Shown here piece by piece: positions 54,068 to 62,712 of a DNA stretch of 64,000 nucleotides (position 1 is its first letter; every line of letters begins with the position of its first letter). The stretch spans positions 111,832 to 175,831 of the forward strand of contig JAGOLX010000007.1 in assembly GCA_017993835.1 (NCBI GenBank), read 5' to 3'. A program made the translations under genes and the position numbers. This DNA comes from Phycisphaerae bacterium. GTDB lineage: Bacteria > Planctomycetota > Phycisphaerae > Sedimentisphaerales > Anaerobacaceae. The notes under the pieces were generated by a model. That model ran no database searches, was not told where the DNA came from, and saw only the letters and a list, made by a program, of their open reading frames with translations.

Positions 54068-54110
54068 ATTGCAGAGGCACTCCACTCCAACCCAAAAGCA
54101 ATTCCTTGTT

Positions 54111-54154
54111 AGGTGACGCTCACCTCATTATATGACTGCACAGATGGGGTACAA
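54111..54154 (-). promoter_or_regulatory. Promoter and palindromic operator candidate for nuclease gene
   Basis: On the minus strand TTGTAC and a perfect TATAAT (54127-54154) are 16 bases apart. Just downstream is AGGTGA-CGC-TCACCT (54111-54125), a perfect 6-bp dyad around the expected transcription start. It is a likely binding site for a repressor or controller; no controller gene is next to it. Confidence 0.62.
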
Positions 54155-54273
54155 GCGCCAAGAGCCGGCGAATGCAGGTTTCTCCTGTTGGTGCCTAATG
54201 CCTCCGGGATTCACGTCAAGCAGTGGATAGCATTGTGATTTCGTCCGGCATCACCGTCTTCTCCGGGATGCAT

Positions 54274-56241
54274 CTATCCCGCTCGGCGTTCGTAGGCGCG
54301 GTAGAGCAGGTCGAGCTCGGATTGCTTGGACTCGTAGGACTGCTGGAGGTCGGCCAGGCGGTCGGGGTTCTTGTAGATCTCCGCGTCACCGAATTGCTGC
54401 TTCATCTGCTCGATCTCGCGCTCGACGCCCAGGATCATCTCCTCGATCTGGTCCACCGTGAACTTGTTGAATCGCTTCAACTCCTCGGGGGCCCGATTGG
54501 CCGGGACGGCCATTTGCGATTTGCGATTTACGATTTGCGATTGACGCTTTTTCGCCTCGGCAGCCTCGGCTTCCTTCCGCTCCTTCTCTTCGATCCGCTG
54601 GCGGATCGTGTCCGCGTAGACCGAGTAGGCGGGCTCGCCCACGATGAACTCCGTCCGACCCAGTTCCCGCTGGCCGAGCTCGTCCGTGCCGACGACGAGC
54701 AGCTTGTCCGCGACTTGGTCCAGGAAGTACCGGTCGTGACTGACGACGATGATCGTGCCGGTGTAGTCGTCGAGCGCCTCTTCGAGCATTTCACGACTGG
54801 CGATGTCCAGGTGATTCGTGGGCTCGTCCATGATCAGCACGTCGGGGGCCGAGAGGACGAGCTTGCAGAGCATCAGCCGGCTTCGTTGGCCGCCGCTGAG
54901 CTCGCCGCAGAGCTTGTACACGTCGTCGCCCGAGAGCAGGAACGTGCCCAGACGCCTGCGGACCACCTCCGGCACGAGTTCCGGGTTGGCGCTCCACGCT
55001 TCGTCCAGGACGCTGCGATTGGGGTCGAGCACTTCGCCATGCTGATCGAGGTAGCCGACGCGGAGGCTCTCGCCCATGCGGATCGTGCCCGTGGAGGGCT
55101 CGACCCGGCCGAGGGCCAGCTCGATCAGCGTGGTCTTGCCTGTGCCGTTGGGACCGGTGATGCCGAGCCGCTCGCCGTTGAGGATGTCGAACGTGAGGTC
55201 CTGGAAGAGCGTCAGCTCGCCGTACGATTTGCCCAGGCCCTCGCAGCGGACGATCAAATCGCTGGCCTTGCCGGTCTTGCCGAAGGAGAAGGCGATGGTC
55301 CGCTGATTCGTGGGTTTCTCCAGGAAGTCGGGGTTCTCCTTGAGCAGGCGGTTCAGGCGGGTCTTGCGCCCCTTCGCGGTCCCTCGCATGCCCTCCTGGT
55401 CCTTGTTGCGGGCGATGAAGTCCCGCGTCCGCTCGACCATCTCGACCCGACGGACGTATTCCCGCTCCTGCTGGAGCAGGACGGTCTCCTTCGTCTGGAC
55501 GAAGTTACTGTAGTTGCCGGGCCAGACCTTGGCCTGGCGGTTCTCGACCTCGATGATCTTGCACGCCACCCGGTCCAGCAAGTACCGGTCGTGGCTGATG
55601 ATGACCGCGCCGCCGCGGTAGTTGCCGAGGAACCGCTCGAGCCATTCGGTGGCCTGGAGGTCCAGGTGATTCGTCGGCTCGTCGAGCAGCAGCAGATCGG
55701 TCTGGAGCATGAGGACCTGGGCCAGGCCCAGGCGGGAGAGCTGACCGCCGCTGAGGGCGGACGTCTTGACGTGGTGCAGTTCCGGCTCGAAGCCCAGCGC
55801 CGCCAGGGTCATCTGGATGCGGGTCTCGTACTCGTAGCCGCCGGCCAGCTCGAATTCGTGCGTCAGGCGGTCGTAATGTCGCATCTTGGCCTGGAGGTCG
55901 GAGCCCGTCAGGTGCTCCATCTCTCGCGAAGCCTCGTGGAGGGCCTCCTGGAGCCTGAAGATGTTGTCAACACCGGCGTGCATCTCCTGGAGAACCGTCC
56001 GCTCGCCGCTGAAGGTGGCCTCCTGGGGCAAGTAGCCGATCCGAAGCCCCTTCTGGCGGATGACCCGGCCCATGTCCGGCCTGATCTGGCCGGTGATGAG
56101 TCTGAGGATGGTCGTCTTGCCCGAGCCGTTGGCGCCGACCATGCCGACCTTCTCCCCGGGATGGAGCTGGAGGTCCAGATGGTCCAGAACGATCTCCGGC
56201 CCAAATGCTACGTGTATGTCCTGCAACGTTACGAGTGCCAT
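54274..56241 (-). CDS. ABC-F family ATP-binding protein
   Basis: 655 residues, two ABC cassettes and no membrane helix, the pattern of ABC-F translation factors (Uup/EttA/antibiotic-protection type). First cassette: GANGSGKT at 36-43, LSGGQ near 155 and LLLLDEPTNHLD near 180; second: GPNGTGKT near 361 with matching motifs; a P-site linker between them and a coiled-coil C-terminal end. A stretch near residue 580, SQIVNRKSQM, is the translation of a short DNA repeat inserted in frame. It acts on ribosomes. Confidence 0.92.
   Translation of the reverse strand: MALVTLQDIHVAFGPEIVLDHLDLQLHPGEKVGMVGANGSGKTTILRLITGQIRPDMGRVIRQKGLRIGYLPQEATFSGERTVLQEMHAGVDNIFRLQEALHEASREMEHLTGSDLQAKMRHYDRLTHEFELAGGYEYETRIQMTLAALGFEPELHHVKTSALSGGQLSRLGLAQVLMLQTDLLLLDEPTNHLDLQATEWLERFLGNYRGGAVIISHDRYLLDRVACKIIEVENRQAKVWPGNYSNFVQTKETVLLQQEREYVRRVEMVERTRDFIARNKDQEGMRGTAKGRKTRLNRLLKENPDFLEKPTNQRTIAFSFGKTGKASDLIVRCEGLGKSYGELTLFQDLTFDILNGERLGITGPNGTGKTTLIELALGRVEPSTGTIRMGESLRVGYLDQHGEVLDPNRSVLDEAWSANPELVPEVVRRRLGTFLLSGDDVYKLCGELSGGQRSRLMLCKLVLSAPDVLIMDEPTNHLDIASREMLEEALDDYTGTIIVVSHDRYFLDQVADKLLVVGTDELGQRELGRTEFIVGEPAYSVYADTIRQRIEEKERKEAEAAEAKKRQSQIVNRKSQMAVPANRAPEELKRFNKFTVDQIEEMILGVEREIEQMKQQFGDAEIYKNPDRLADLQQSYESKQSELDLLYRAYERRAG
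54511..54545. repeat. In-frame short repeat inside the ABC-F gene
   Basis: GATTTGCGATTTACGATTTG-type words repeat in tandem here and encode SQIVNRKSQM on the minus strand. The word is of the same simple type seen in several intergenic regions of many genomes; it adds about 11 codons to the linker. Confidence 0.68.
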
Positions 56242-56508
56242 GCGTTTCCGAGTAGAGCAACGGCGCACCTGGTGCGCCGCGAAGATTCAACGAAGCCTAT
56301 ACGGCAGCCGAACTTATGTTATCCGCCGGGAGGCTCGGATTCAAGCGCCGTCCCCCCGGCGGTGCGCGAGACCGTTCGTATGATCCCGCTGTCGCGTCTT
56401 GTCCCCGGCCCATCGCTGGAGGTCCGGCCTGCGAAAGTCCGGCTTCGTTTCCAGAATGAGATGCAAAAACAGCTCTGCCGCCTGGGATTGAGATGGTTTC
56501 GTCGCTCT

Positions 56509-56597
56509 GTAGCCCAGCCGCCCCCGGCTGGGGAATCTTGGGAGTCACCTCCGGCTGGGCAGTCTTAAGAATCACCCCCGAGGGCGGGGGTGCCACA
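56509..56597. repeat. GC-rich hairpin repeat, copy 1 (short form)
   Basis: Starts GTAGCCCAGCCGCCCCCGGC and ends GGGCGGGGGTGCCACA, like the copies at 57754 and 57925 but 15 bases shorter and more divergent in the middle. It holds two hairpins, CCCAGCCG/CGGCTGGG and CACCCCCG/CGGGGGTG. The rest of 56242-56508 shows no gene. Confidence 0.72.
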
Positions 56598-56606
56598 TAT
56601 CACATA

Positions 56607-56635
56607 TTGAAAATGATATCGGACGTTGATACAAT
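56607..56635 (+). promoter_or_regulatory. Promoter for FGE-like gene
   Basis: TTGAAA and TACAAT (5 of 6) are 17 bases apart, about 85 bases before the FGE-like start and right after repeat copy 1. Confidence 0.65.
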
Positions 56636-56720
56636 ACAAATGTGTGTGCAGCGTGTCGTGTGCTCTTCCGTCGATGGTGCAGGCAGACAGTCTTTTCTGT
56701 AGTCTGTAGGAGGCAAGGCC

Positions 56721-57668
56721 ATGGCGTCGAAACATGTCGCGTCCGTTCCATTTCCTCTGTGTGTGATCCTCCTGTTGGTGGGTATGGCGTTCGCGGACCC
56801 GAACGCGCCTGCGTTGCCCGATGATCTGGTGGATACCCTGTACCCTTCTTTGGAGGGCCTTGCCCCGGGCAGTGAGGAGGCGCAGCAGAACCAGCGGCAA
56901 GCGGCGCAGGAACTTGGGCTGCCTGTCGAGGTCCGCACGCGCAATACCGGTATCGTTCTGCGTCTGATCCCGGCAGGGACCTTCACGATGGGCAGCCCGG
57001 AAAGTGAAGCCGGGCGATGGGATGAGGAAGGTCCTCAACATGAGGTCACGCTGACCCGGGCGTTCTACTGTGGCAAGTTCGAGGTGACGCAGGGCCAGTG
57101 GCAGCAGGTGATGGGCAGCAACCCGTGCTATTTCCAGAATGCCGGTCTGGATGCCCCGGTGGAGAGCGTGAGCTGGGACGACTGCCAGGAGTTCTTGAAG
57201 GCGCTGTGTGAGGTTGAGGGGGTTCCGGAAGGGACCTACCGGCTCTTGACGGAGGCCGAGTGGGAATACGCATGCCGTGCGGGGACGCAGACACCCTTCT
57301 GTTATGGGACCGATCTGGACTCGAGCATGGCGAACTTCGATGGGGAGTACCCCTACGGAGCTGGCGCGGAAGGGGTGTATCGCGGGATGACGACTCCTGT
57401 CGGGAGTTTCCAGCCCAACGCTTGGGGCCTGTATGATATGCACGGCAATGTGTGGGAGTGGTGTGAGGACTGGCATGGAGGGTATCTGAGCGAACCGGTG
57501 ACGGACCCGCGTGGCCCCGCTTCGGGCGGCTACCGCGTCAGCCGTGGCGGCAGTTGGCTCGACATCGCCTGCATCTGCCGGTGCGCGGTTCGCTACAGGC
57601 TCTGGCCCATGCGCGACGACCGCTACGGCCTCTTGGGGCTCCGCCTCGCGAGGACAACGCCACAGTAG
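56721..57668 (+). CDS. Exported FGE-like (SUMF1/PF03781) protein
   Basis: 315 residues, starting after GGAGG. A signal sequence (1-25) and a linker lead into the FGE-sulfatase fold: LIPAGTFTMGSPESE, RLLTEAEWEYACRAG, GLYDMHGNVWEWCEDW, RGGSWLD and the final GLRLAR. True formylglycine-generating enzymes use two active-site cysteines for modifying sulfatases; here the region after GGSW reads DIACICRCAVRYR, not the usual CHRYR pattern, so activity is doubtful. No sulfatase is in the window. Many such proteins are binding or unknown-function exports in planctomycetes. Confidence 0.85.
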   Translation: MASKHVASVPFPLCVILLLVGMAFADPNAPALPDDLVDTLYPSLEGLAPGSEEAQQNQRQAAQELGLPVEVRTRNTGIVLRLIPAGTFTMGSPESEAGRWDEEGPQHEVTLTRAFYCGKFEVTQGQWQQVMGSNPCYFQNAGLDAPVESVSWDDCQEFLKALCEVEGVPEGTYRLLTEAEWEYACRAGTQTPFCYGTDLDSSMANFDGEYPYGAGAEGVYRGMTTPVGSFQPNAWGLYDMHGNVWEWCEDWHGGYLSEPVTDPRGPASGGYRVSRGGSWLDIACICRCAVRYRLWPMRDDRYGLLGLRLARTTPQ

Positions 57669-57753
57669 GTCTTTAGGAGTGTTTTGGCCGAGTGACGGCC
57701 CGCGGAGCGAGGCCAGTCACCGGCCCGGGGGTCCAGGGGGCAGCGCCCCCAAT

Positions 57754-57857
57754 GTAGCCCAGCCGCCCCCGGCTGGGGAATCTTGAGCGGGGGAATCTCG
57801 GGAATCGTCCACCGCTGGGGAATCTTAGGAATCACCCCCGAGGGCGGGGGTGCCACA
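57754..57857. repeat. GC-rich hairpin repeat, copy 2 (104 bp)
   Basis: Differs from copy 3 (57925-58028) at about two of 104 bases, so duplication is recent. Each copy carries two stem-loops. A further hairpin GGGGGC-AGC-GCCCCC stands just before. Confidence 0.8.
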
Positions 57858-57924
57858 TCATGCTGCCCCGGACCGCGAGATTGGCAAAGGACAGTGACAC
57901 ATGCCTTGCGAAGAATCAGAACCT

Positions 57925-58028
57925 GTAGCCCAGCCGCCCCCGGCTGGGGAATCTTGAGCGGGGGAATCTCGGGAATCGTCCACCGCTGGGGAATCTCAGG
58001 GATCACCCCCGAGGGCGGGGGTGCCACA
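57925..58028. repeat. GC-rich hairpin repeat, copy 3 (104 bp)
   Basis: Same length and orientation as copy 2, separated from it by 67 unrelated bases, so the two were not copied as one adjoining tandem unit. Confidence 0.8.
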
Positions 58029-58158
58029 CGACACAGGCCCGTATCCCATCCCGAGTGGGATCGAACATGATAGGGCGGACAGGGCTGGTAGGGTGACCCG
58101 AACGTCCTGTCCGGCAAGCACTTGTACCGATTCGGAAGGATTCTTGCGCGGTAGGACT

Positions 58159-58248
58159 TGTCATGGTGAGCGAAGCGAACCATCTGGCCCGCGCAGGAGA
58201 GGCTTCCCAAGTCCACAGCCCAGATTTTTCGCTGCGCTCGAAATGACA
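58159..58248. repeat. Palindromic repeat of the TGTCAT...ATGACA family
   Basis: TGTCATGGTGAGCGAAGCG at one end and CGCTGCGCTCGAAATGACA at the other resemble the 49803-49880 copy but are more diverged inside. The rest of 58249-58491 shows no gene. Confidence 0.6.
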
Positions 58249-58491
58249 ATCCTCGTTTTGAGATAGTTACTTAGTGGTTGGTTTGCAGGCGGCCAGGCCC
58301 CATCTGCCGAGGCGTTTCATGGCTGTGCGGGCCTGCCGGAGCACCTGGGCACACACGCCGGATCGGCCCCCCCAAAACTCGCTTGCAATCGTATCGAGAA
58401 CGTGGTCTATTAGCTCAATAATCCGCTGACAGCAAGCGTCTTACTGAGCGTATGGCCCATTCATCAGCACAGGCATTGGAGATCTCAGACT

Positions 58492-59784
58492 ATGGTGAAA
58501 ATACGGAAATGGACGAGACGAGAGCTCTTGAGGAGTTCGGCAATGGCGGCCGGCACCCTGGTGTTGTCGGGTGCGGCCGGGCCTCTGGCCTACGCACAGG
58601 GCAGCGATGAGATTCGCGTCGGCGTCGTCGGCTGCGGCGGACGCGGCTCCGGCGCCGCCCACGACTGCGTCAGCTCGTCCTCCGGCGTGAAGGTCGTCGC
58701 CCTGGCGGACACCTTCAAGGACCGCCTGGAGGGCCTCAAGAAGGACTTCAGCGTTCCGGACGACCGCTGCTTCGTCGGTCTGGACGCCTACAAGCAGCTC
58801 ATGGCCCTCGATGACGTGAATCTGGTCATCCTGGCGACTCCGCCGGGCTTCCGGCCCAAGCAGTTCGCCGAGGCGATCCGCAAGGGCAAGCACGTATTCA
58901 TGGAAAAGCCGGTGGCCGTCTGCCCGGCGGGGGCCAAGATGGTGATCGAGGCCTCCGGTCTGGCGACGCAAAAGGGCCTCGGGGTCGTTGCGGGCACGCA
59001 ACGCCGCCACCAGCCGGAATACGTCGAGACCATCAAACGCATCCACGACGGCGCGATCGGCGACATCGTCTCCGCCCAGTGCTACTGGAATATGGGCGGC
59101 CTCTGGGTCCACGAGCGACAGGCCAGCGAGAGCGACATCGAATGGCAGATCCGTAACTGGCTGTACTTCACCTGGCTCTCGGGCGACCACATCTGCGAGC
59201 AGCACGTACACAACATCGACGTGATCAACTGGGCGTTCAAGGACGCGCAGCCGGAGACGATCTACGCCGTGGGTGGACGCCAGTTCCGCACGCAGCCCAA
59301 GTACGGCCATATCTTCGACCACTTCGGTGTCGAGTTCACCTATCCCGGCGATGTCAAGACGATCAGCATGTGCCGCCAGATCGAGGGCACGGCCGGCAAC
59401 GTCAGCGAACGCGTCGTTGGCACCAAGGGCTGGAGCGACTGCGCCGGGACCATCGCAGGCGAGAACGCCTGGCGATACAGGGGACCCAAGGCCAACCCCT
59501 ACGTTCAGGAGCACGCGGACCTCATCAAGAGCATCCGCGAGGGCAAGCCGCTCAACGAGGGCAAGCGGATCGCGGAGAGCACGCTGTGCGCGATCATGGG
59601 ACGCGAGTCGGCCTACTCCCGCGTGCAGTTCACGCGATCCTGGTTCATGAACCGTAGCACGCTGAACCTCCTGCCGTCCGACGAGTTGAAGCTCAGCGAT
59701 GCAATGCCCGTGCCGCCGGTGGCGGTCCCCGGCCGGTATGAACTGGCCGGCTGGGTCCGCGAGCGCCGCGGCAACACGGGATGA
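58492..59784 (+). CDS. Exported Gfo/Idh/MocA oxidoreductase (Tat signal)
   Basis: 430 residues. A twin-arginine signal RRELLRSSAMAAG is followed by the Rossmann motif VGVVGCGGRGSG, EKPVAV near 140 and the paralogue-shared motif WLSGDHICEQHVHNIDVINW. The family works on sugars or cyclitols with tightly bound NAD(P); Tat export is common in planctomycete members because the cofactor is loaded before export. It lies 65 bases before a closely similar gene and was probably copied. Substrate unknown. Confidence 0.88.
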   Translation: MVKIRKWTRRELLRSSAMAAGTLVLSGAAGPLAYAQGSDEIRVGVVGCGGRGSGAAHDCVSSSSGVKVVALADTFKDRLEGLKKDFSVPDDRCFVGLDAYKQLMALDDVNLVILATPPGFRPKQFAEAIRKGKHVFMEKPVAVCPAGAKMVIEASGLATQKGLGVVAGTQRRHQPEYVETIKRIHDGAIGDIVSAQCYWNMGGLWVHERQASESDIEWQIRNWLYFTWLSGDHICEQHVHNIDVINWAFKDAQPETIYAVGGRQFRTQPKYGHIFDHFGVEFTYPGDVKTISMCRQIEGTAGNVSERVVGTKGWSDCAGTIAGENAWRYRGPKANPYVQEHADLIKSIREGKPLNEGKRIAESTLCAIMGRESAYSRVQFTRSWFMNRSTLNLLPSDELKLSDAMPVPPVAVPGRYELAGWVRERRGNTG

Positions 59785-59849
59785 GCCACGCGAGACTTGC
59801 GGGTGTGGGCGGAAAGACACGAAGATACCGAACGAAGGAGATTCTCGAT

Positions 59850-61181
59850 ATGTCGTCACAAAGGAACACGATGTCCGGGACCCAGGCGAGCGTGGCAGCG
59901 GGCACGGCCGCCGTGCTGGCAGGCATGGCGCACGCACAGGGCTCCGACAAGATCAAGGTGGGGATGCTGGGCTGCGGCGGACGAAACAACGGCGCGGTCC
60001 GGCAGTGCCTCCAGGCCGATCCCGGGGTCGAAGTGATCGCGATGGCCGATCTGTTCAAGCACAAGGTCCGCAGCACGCGCGACAGTCTGGCGAAAGAGGC
60101 AGGCGATCGCGTCAAGGTCGCGGACGACCACATGTTCTGGGGCTACGACTGCCATGAGAAGCTGGCGCAGTGCGAAGCCGACCTGCTGCTGATGGCGACC
60201 GCGCCGGCGTTTCGCGGTCGGCAACTGATGGCGGCCGTCAAAGCGGGCAAGCACGTCTTCACGGAGAAGCCCGTCGCGACGGACGTCGCGGGCTGCCGGG
60301 AAGTGATGGAGGCCTCGCGCATCGCGGCACAGAAGGGCCTTTCGATTGTCGCGGGCACGCAGCGCCGGCACGAGTTCAGCCGGGTCGAGCTGATGAAACG
60401 CATCCACGAGGGCGCGATCGGCGAGCTGGTCGGCGGCCAGTGCTACTGGTACGGCGAGGGCATCTGGTTCCGTGGCGCCTCCGAGGGCATGAGCGAGCTG
60501 GATTGGCAGTGCGAGAACTGGTACCACTTCACCTGGCTCTCCGGCGACCAGATCTGCGAACAGCACATCCACAATATCGACGTGCTGAACTGGTGCTTCA
60601 ACGGCCCGCCGGTCAAGATCACCGCGCTCGGCGGACGCCAATGGCGCAGCACCAATGAGGAGCAGGTCAGGATCGCCAAGGAGGTCTGCAAGAAGTACAA
60701 CAACGGCAGCGAAGAGGGCTGGGAGAAGTTCAACGGCGATATCTGGGACCACATCTACGCGGAGTTCGAGTACGCCAACGGCGCACGCTGCCTGAGCTTC
60801 AGCGGGCACAGCCCGCCGCGAGGGTCGGGACGACAGGGCGAGAAGATCGTCGGCACCAAGGGCACCAGCGACTGTCGGATCGGGATCTCCGGCGCCAACG
60901 CCTGGAAATACGACGGCGAAATGGTCGACGGCATGCTCCAGGAGCACAAGGACCTGATCGCGAGCATCCGCGGCGGCAAGGCGCTGAACGAGGGCGTTCG
61001 GGTCGCCGAGAGCACCCTGACCGCCATCGGCGCCCGCATCTCCGCCTATACCGGCCAGGTCGTCACCTGGGACTGGCTCATGAAGGAGTCGAAGCAGAGC
61101 CTCGTGCCCAGCCAGGCGGATCTCATGGCGGGCAAGCCGCTCTATCACCCCATCGCGACCGGCCGCGACCCGATGGTGTGA
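59850..61181 (+). CDS. Exported Gfo/Idh/MocA oxidoreductase, second paralogue
   Basis: 443 residues from an ATG after AAGGAG. The signal region (GTQASVAAGTAAVLAGMAHA) has no twin arginine, unlike its neighbour, so either a Sec signal or a worn Tat signal. GMLGCGGRNNG, EKPVAT and WLSGDQICEQHIHNIDVLNW closely parallel the first gene. It likely works with or replaces it. An extra loop near residues 270-300 (RIAKEVCKKYNN) is not in its neighbour. Confidence 0.88.
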   Translation: MSSQRNTMSGTQASVAAGTAAVLAGMAHAQGSDKIKVGMLGCGGRNNGAVRQCLQADPGVEVIAMADLFKHKVRSTRDSLAKEAGDRVKVADDHMFWGYDCHEKLAQCEADLLLMATAPAFRGRQLMAAVKAGKHVFTEKPVATDVAGCREVMEASRIAAQKGLSIVAGTQRRHEFSRVELMKRIHEGAIGELVGGQCYWYGEGIWFRGASEGMSELDWQCENWYHFTWLSGDQICEQHIHNIDVLNWCFNGPPVKITALGGRQWRSTNEEQVRIAKEVCKKYNNGSEEGWEKFNGDIWDHIYAEFEYANGARCLSFSGHSPPRGSGRQGEKIVGTKGTSDCRIGISGANAWKYDGEMVDGMLQEHKDLIASIRGGKALNEGVRVAESTLTAIGARISAYTGQVVTWDWLMKESKQSLVPSQADLMAGKPLYHPIATGRDPMV

Positions 61182-61439
61182 CAATTGACAATTTACTATT
61201 GATGATTGGCTGTCGCGAGTTCCGGGGGCCAGGCTCGAATTGCAGGTCGGTCATTAGCAGATGGTGAGACAACAAGGCTCGGCGGTCCTGTAGTGATCGT
61301 CGGGCCTTTTCTCCTGTATGCGATTGGGCGTCGTTCTGCAAGAGAATCTCGTTTGGGCGGCAGCGGTGGTACGCCGTCCATCTGAAAATGGTGGGCAAAC
61401 GTCGCGGACCCCGTTGGGAGTTCCGCCTTCAGGCGGGTG

Positions 61440-61517
61440 AAGACCGCGTAAACGCGGAACTCCGAACAGGCCATACGCCGATAGGTTGCCCACCGAATTA
61501 ACGTGGACGGCGTAGTA
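61440..61517. repeat. 78-bp dispersed repeat, copy 2
   Basis: Aligns without gaps to 46496-46573. Fills part of the 61182-61563 gap, which also holds a short AT-rich AATTGACAATTT stretch after the oxidoreductase and otherwise no gene. Confidence 0.8.
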
Positions 61518-61563
61518 GCGGTGGACTGTGCCCACCGTTCTTGGACCGACGGGGAATCGAGCC

Positions 61564-62712
61564 ATGTTGAGTGTCGTGTGTGTGCTCTCGTTGTCATTGG
61601 CTGCGGGCGGTGTCCCCGAGGTTCTTCGACCGTCATTTGCCCCGCCGGCCGAATTCGCGAACGATCTCGGAAGCTACAGATCGCCATTGCTGTTCGATGA
61701 CGCGACGCCTGTCCGAACAGCCGCCGACTGGTCCCGACGCAGATGGCAGATCCTGGCGGCGTGGTGGAACCTGATCGGGCGATGGCCGCCGCTGATCGAG
61801 AGGCCTGAAGTCCAGTACGTGGAGCGGACGCGTCGCGACAGCTTCGTGCAGCAGAGGGTCGTCGTCGAGATCGCTCCGAACAAGCAGACGGTTGCGGGCT
61901 ACCTGCTCGTCCCCGAGGGCGACGGCCCCTTCCCGGCGGTGCTGGTGGTCTACTACGATGCCGAGACGGCGGTGGGCCTGAACGACAAGGAACTCCGTGA
62001 CTTCGGTTATCAGTTGGCCCGGCGGGGTTTCGTGGTCCTGTCCATCGGCACGCCGGCGTTTTGCAGTCTCGATCCGCCGTACAAGCCGCTCTGGGACGTG
62101 CCCGAGGGACAACCGCCGCTCCAGCCGCTCTCGGCCCTCGCCTATGTCGCCGCCAACTGCCACACCGCTCTGGCCCACATGCCTGGCGTCGATCCGCAAC
62201 GCATCGGTGTCGTCGGCCACTCCTACGGCGGCAAGTGGGCGATGTTTGCCTCCTGCCTCTATGACAGATTCGCCTGCGCCGTCTGGTCGGACCCCGGGAT
62301 CGTCTTCGACGAGACCCGCCCGAACGTCAACTACTGGGAGCCCTGGTACCTGGGCTGGGATCCGAACGTGCAGCGCCAGCGGGGTGTCCCGAGCGACGCC
62401 CGTCCTCGCACAGGCCCCTACAGGACCATGATCGAGACGGGTCGGGACCTGCACGAGCTGCACGCGCTGATGGCCCCGCGGCCGTTCCTCGTCTCCGGCG
62501 GCGCCGAAGACCCGCCCCAGCGCTGGCAGGCCCTCAACCACACGGTCGCGGTCAACAAGCTCCTGGGCTGCGACAACCGCGTCGCCATGACCAGCCGCGA
62601 TACCCACAGCCCCACGCCGGAGTCCAACGAGCAGATCTACGCCTTCTTCGAGTGCTTCCTGAAGGATGCCGTGTTCGAGTCTCTGACCGTTACAGGGCGT
62701 GGCAGCTCTTGA
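61564..62712 (+). CDS. Exported alpha/beta hydrolase (acetyl-esterase type)
   Basis: 382 residues. Signal sequence about 1-20. The alpha/beta hydrolase core has FPAVLVVYYDAE, nucleophile GHSYGGKWA (Ser near 218), then a Asp-containing WSDPG strand and a His near the end (RDTHSPTP). Resembles acetyl-xylan/glycan esterases and dienelactone-type hydrolases. The start ATG is chosen because it begins the signal sequence. Its 3' end overlaps the converging NYN gene by 23 bases. With the nearby oxidoreductases it fits glycan breakdown, an inference. Confidence 0.75.
   Translation: MLSVVCVLSLSLAAGGVPEVLRPSFAPPAEFANDLGSYRSPLLFDDATPVRTAADWSRRRWQILAAWWNLIGRWPPLIERPEVQYVERTRRDSFVQQRVVVEIAPNKQTVAGYLLVPEGDGPFPAVLVVYYDAETAVGLNDKELRDFGYQLARRGFVVLSIGTPAFCSLDPPYKPLWDVPEGQPPLQPLSALAYVAANCHTALAHMPGVDPQRIGVVGHSYGGKWAMFASCLYDRFACAVWSDPGIVFDETRPNVNYWEPWYLGWDPNVQRQRGVPSDARPRTGPYRTMIETGRDLHELHALMAPRPFLVSGGAEDPPQRWQALNHTVAVNKLLGCDNRVAMTSRDTHSPTPESNEQIYAFFECFLKDAVFESLTVTGRGSS

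Noticed and set aside
54223..56568. A 781-residue plus-strand frame over the ABC-F gene
   Set aside because: The minus strand has intact Walker, signature and linker motifs; the plus frame is valine/leucine/aspartate-rich with no family motif.
57754..58028. Two similar repeats taken as a possible CRISPR array
   Set aside because: Only two copies of 104 bases, each with two hairpins; a CRISPR array has many short direct repeats with unique spacers and nearby cas genes, none of which is seen.
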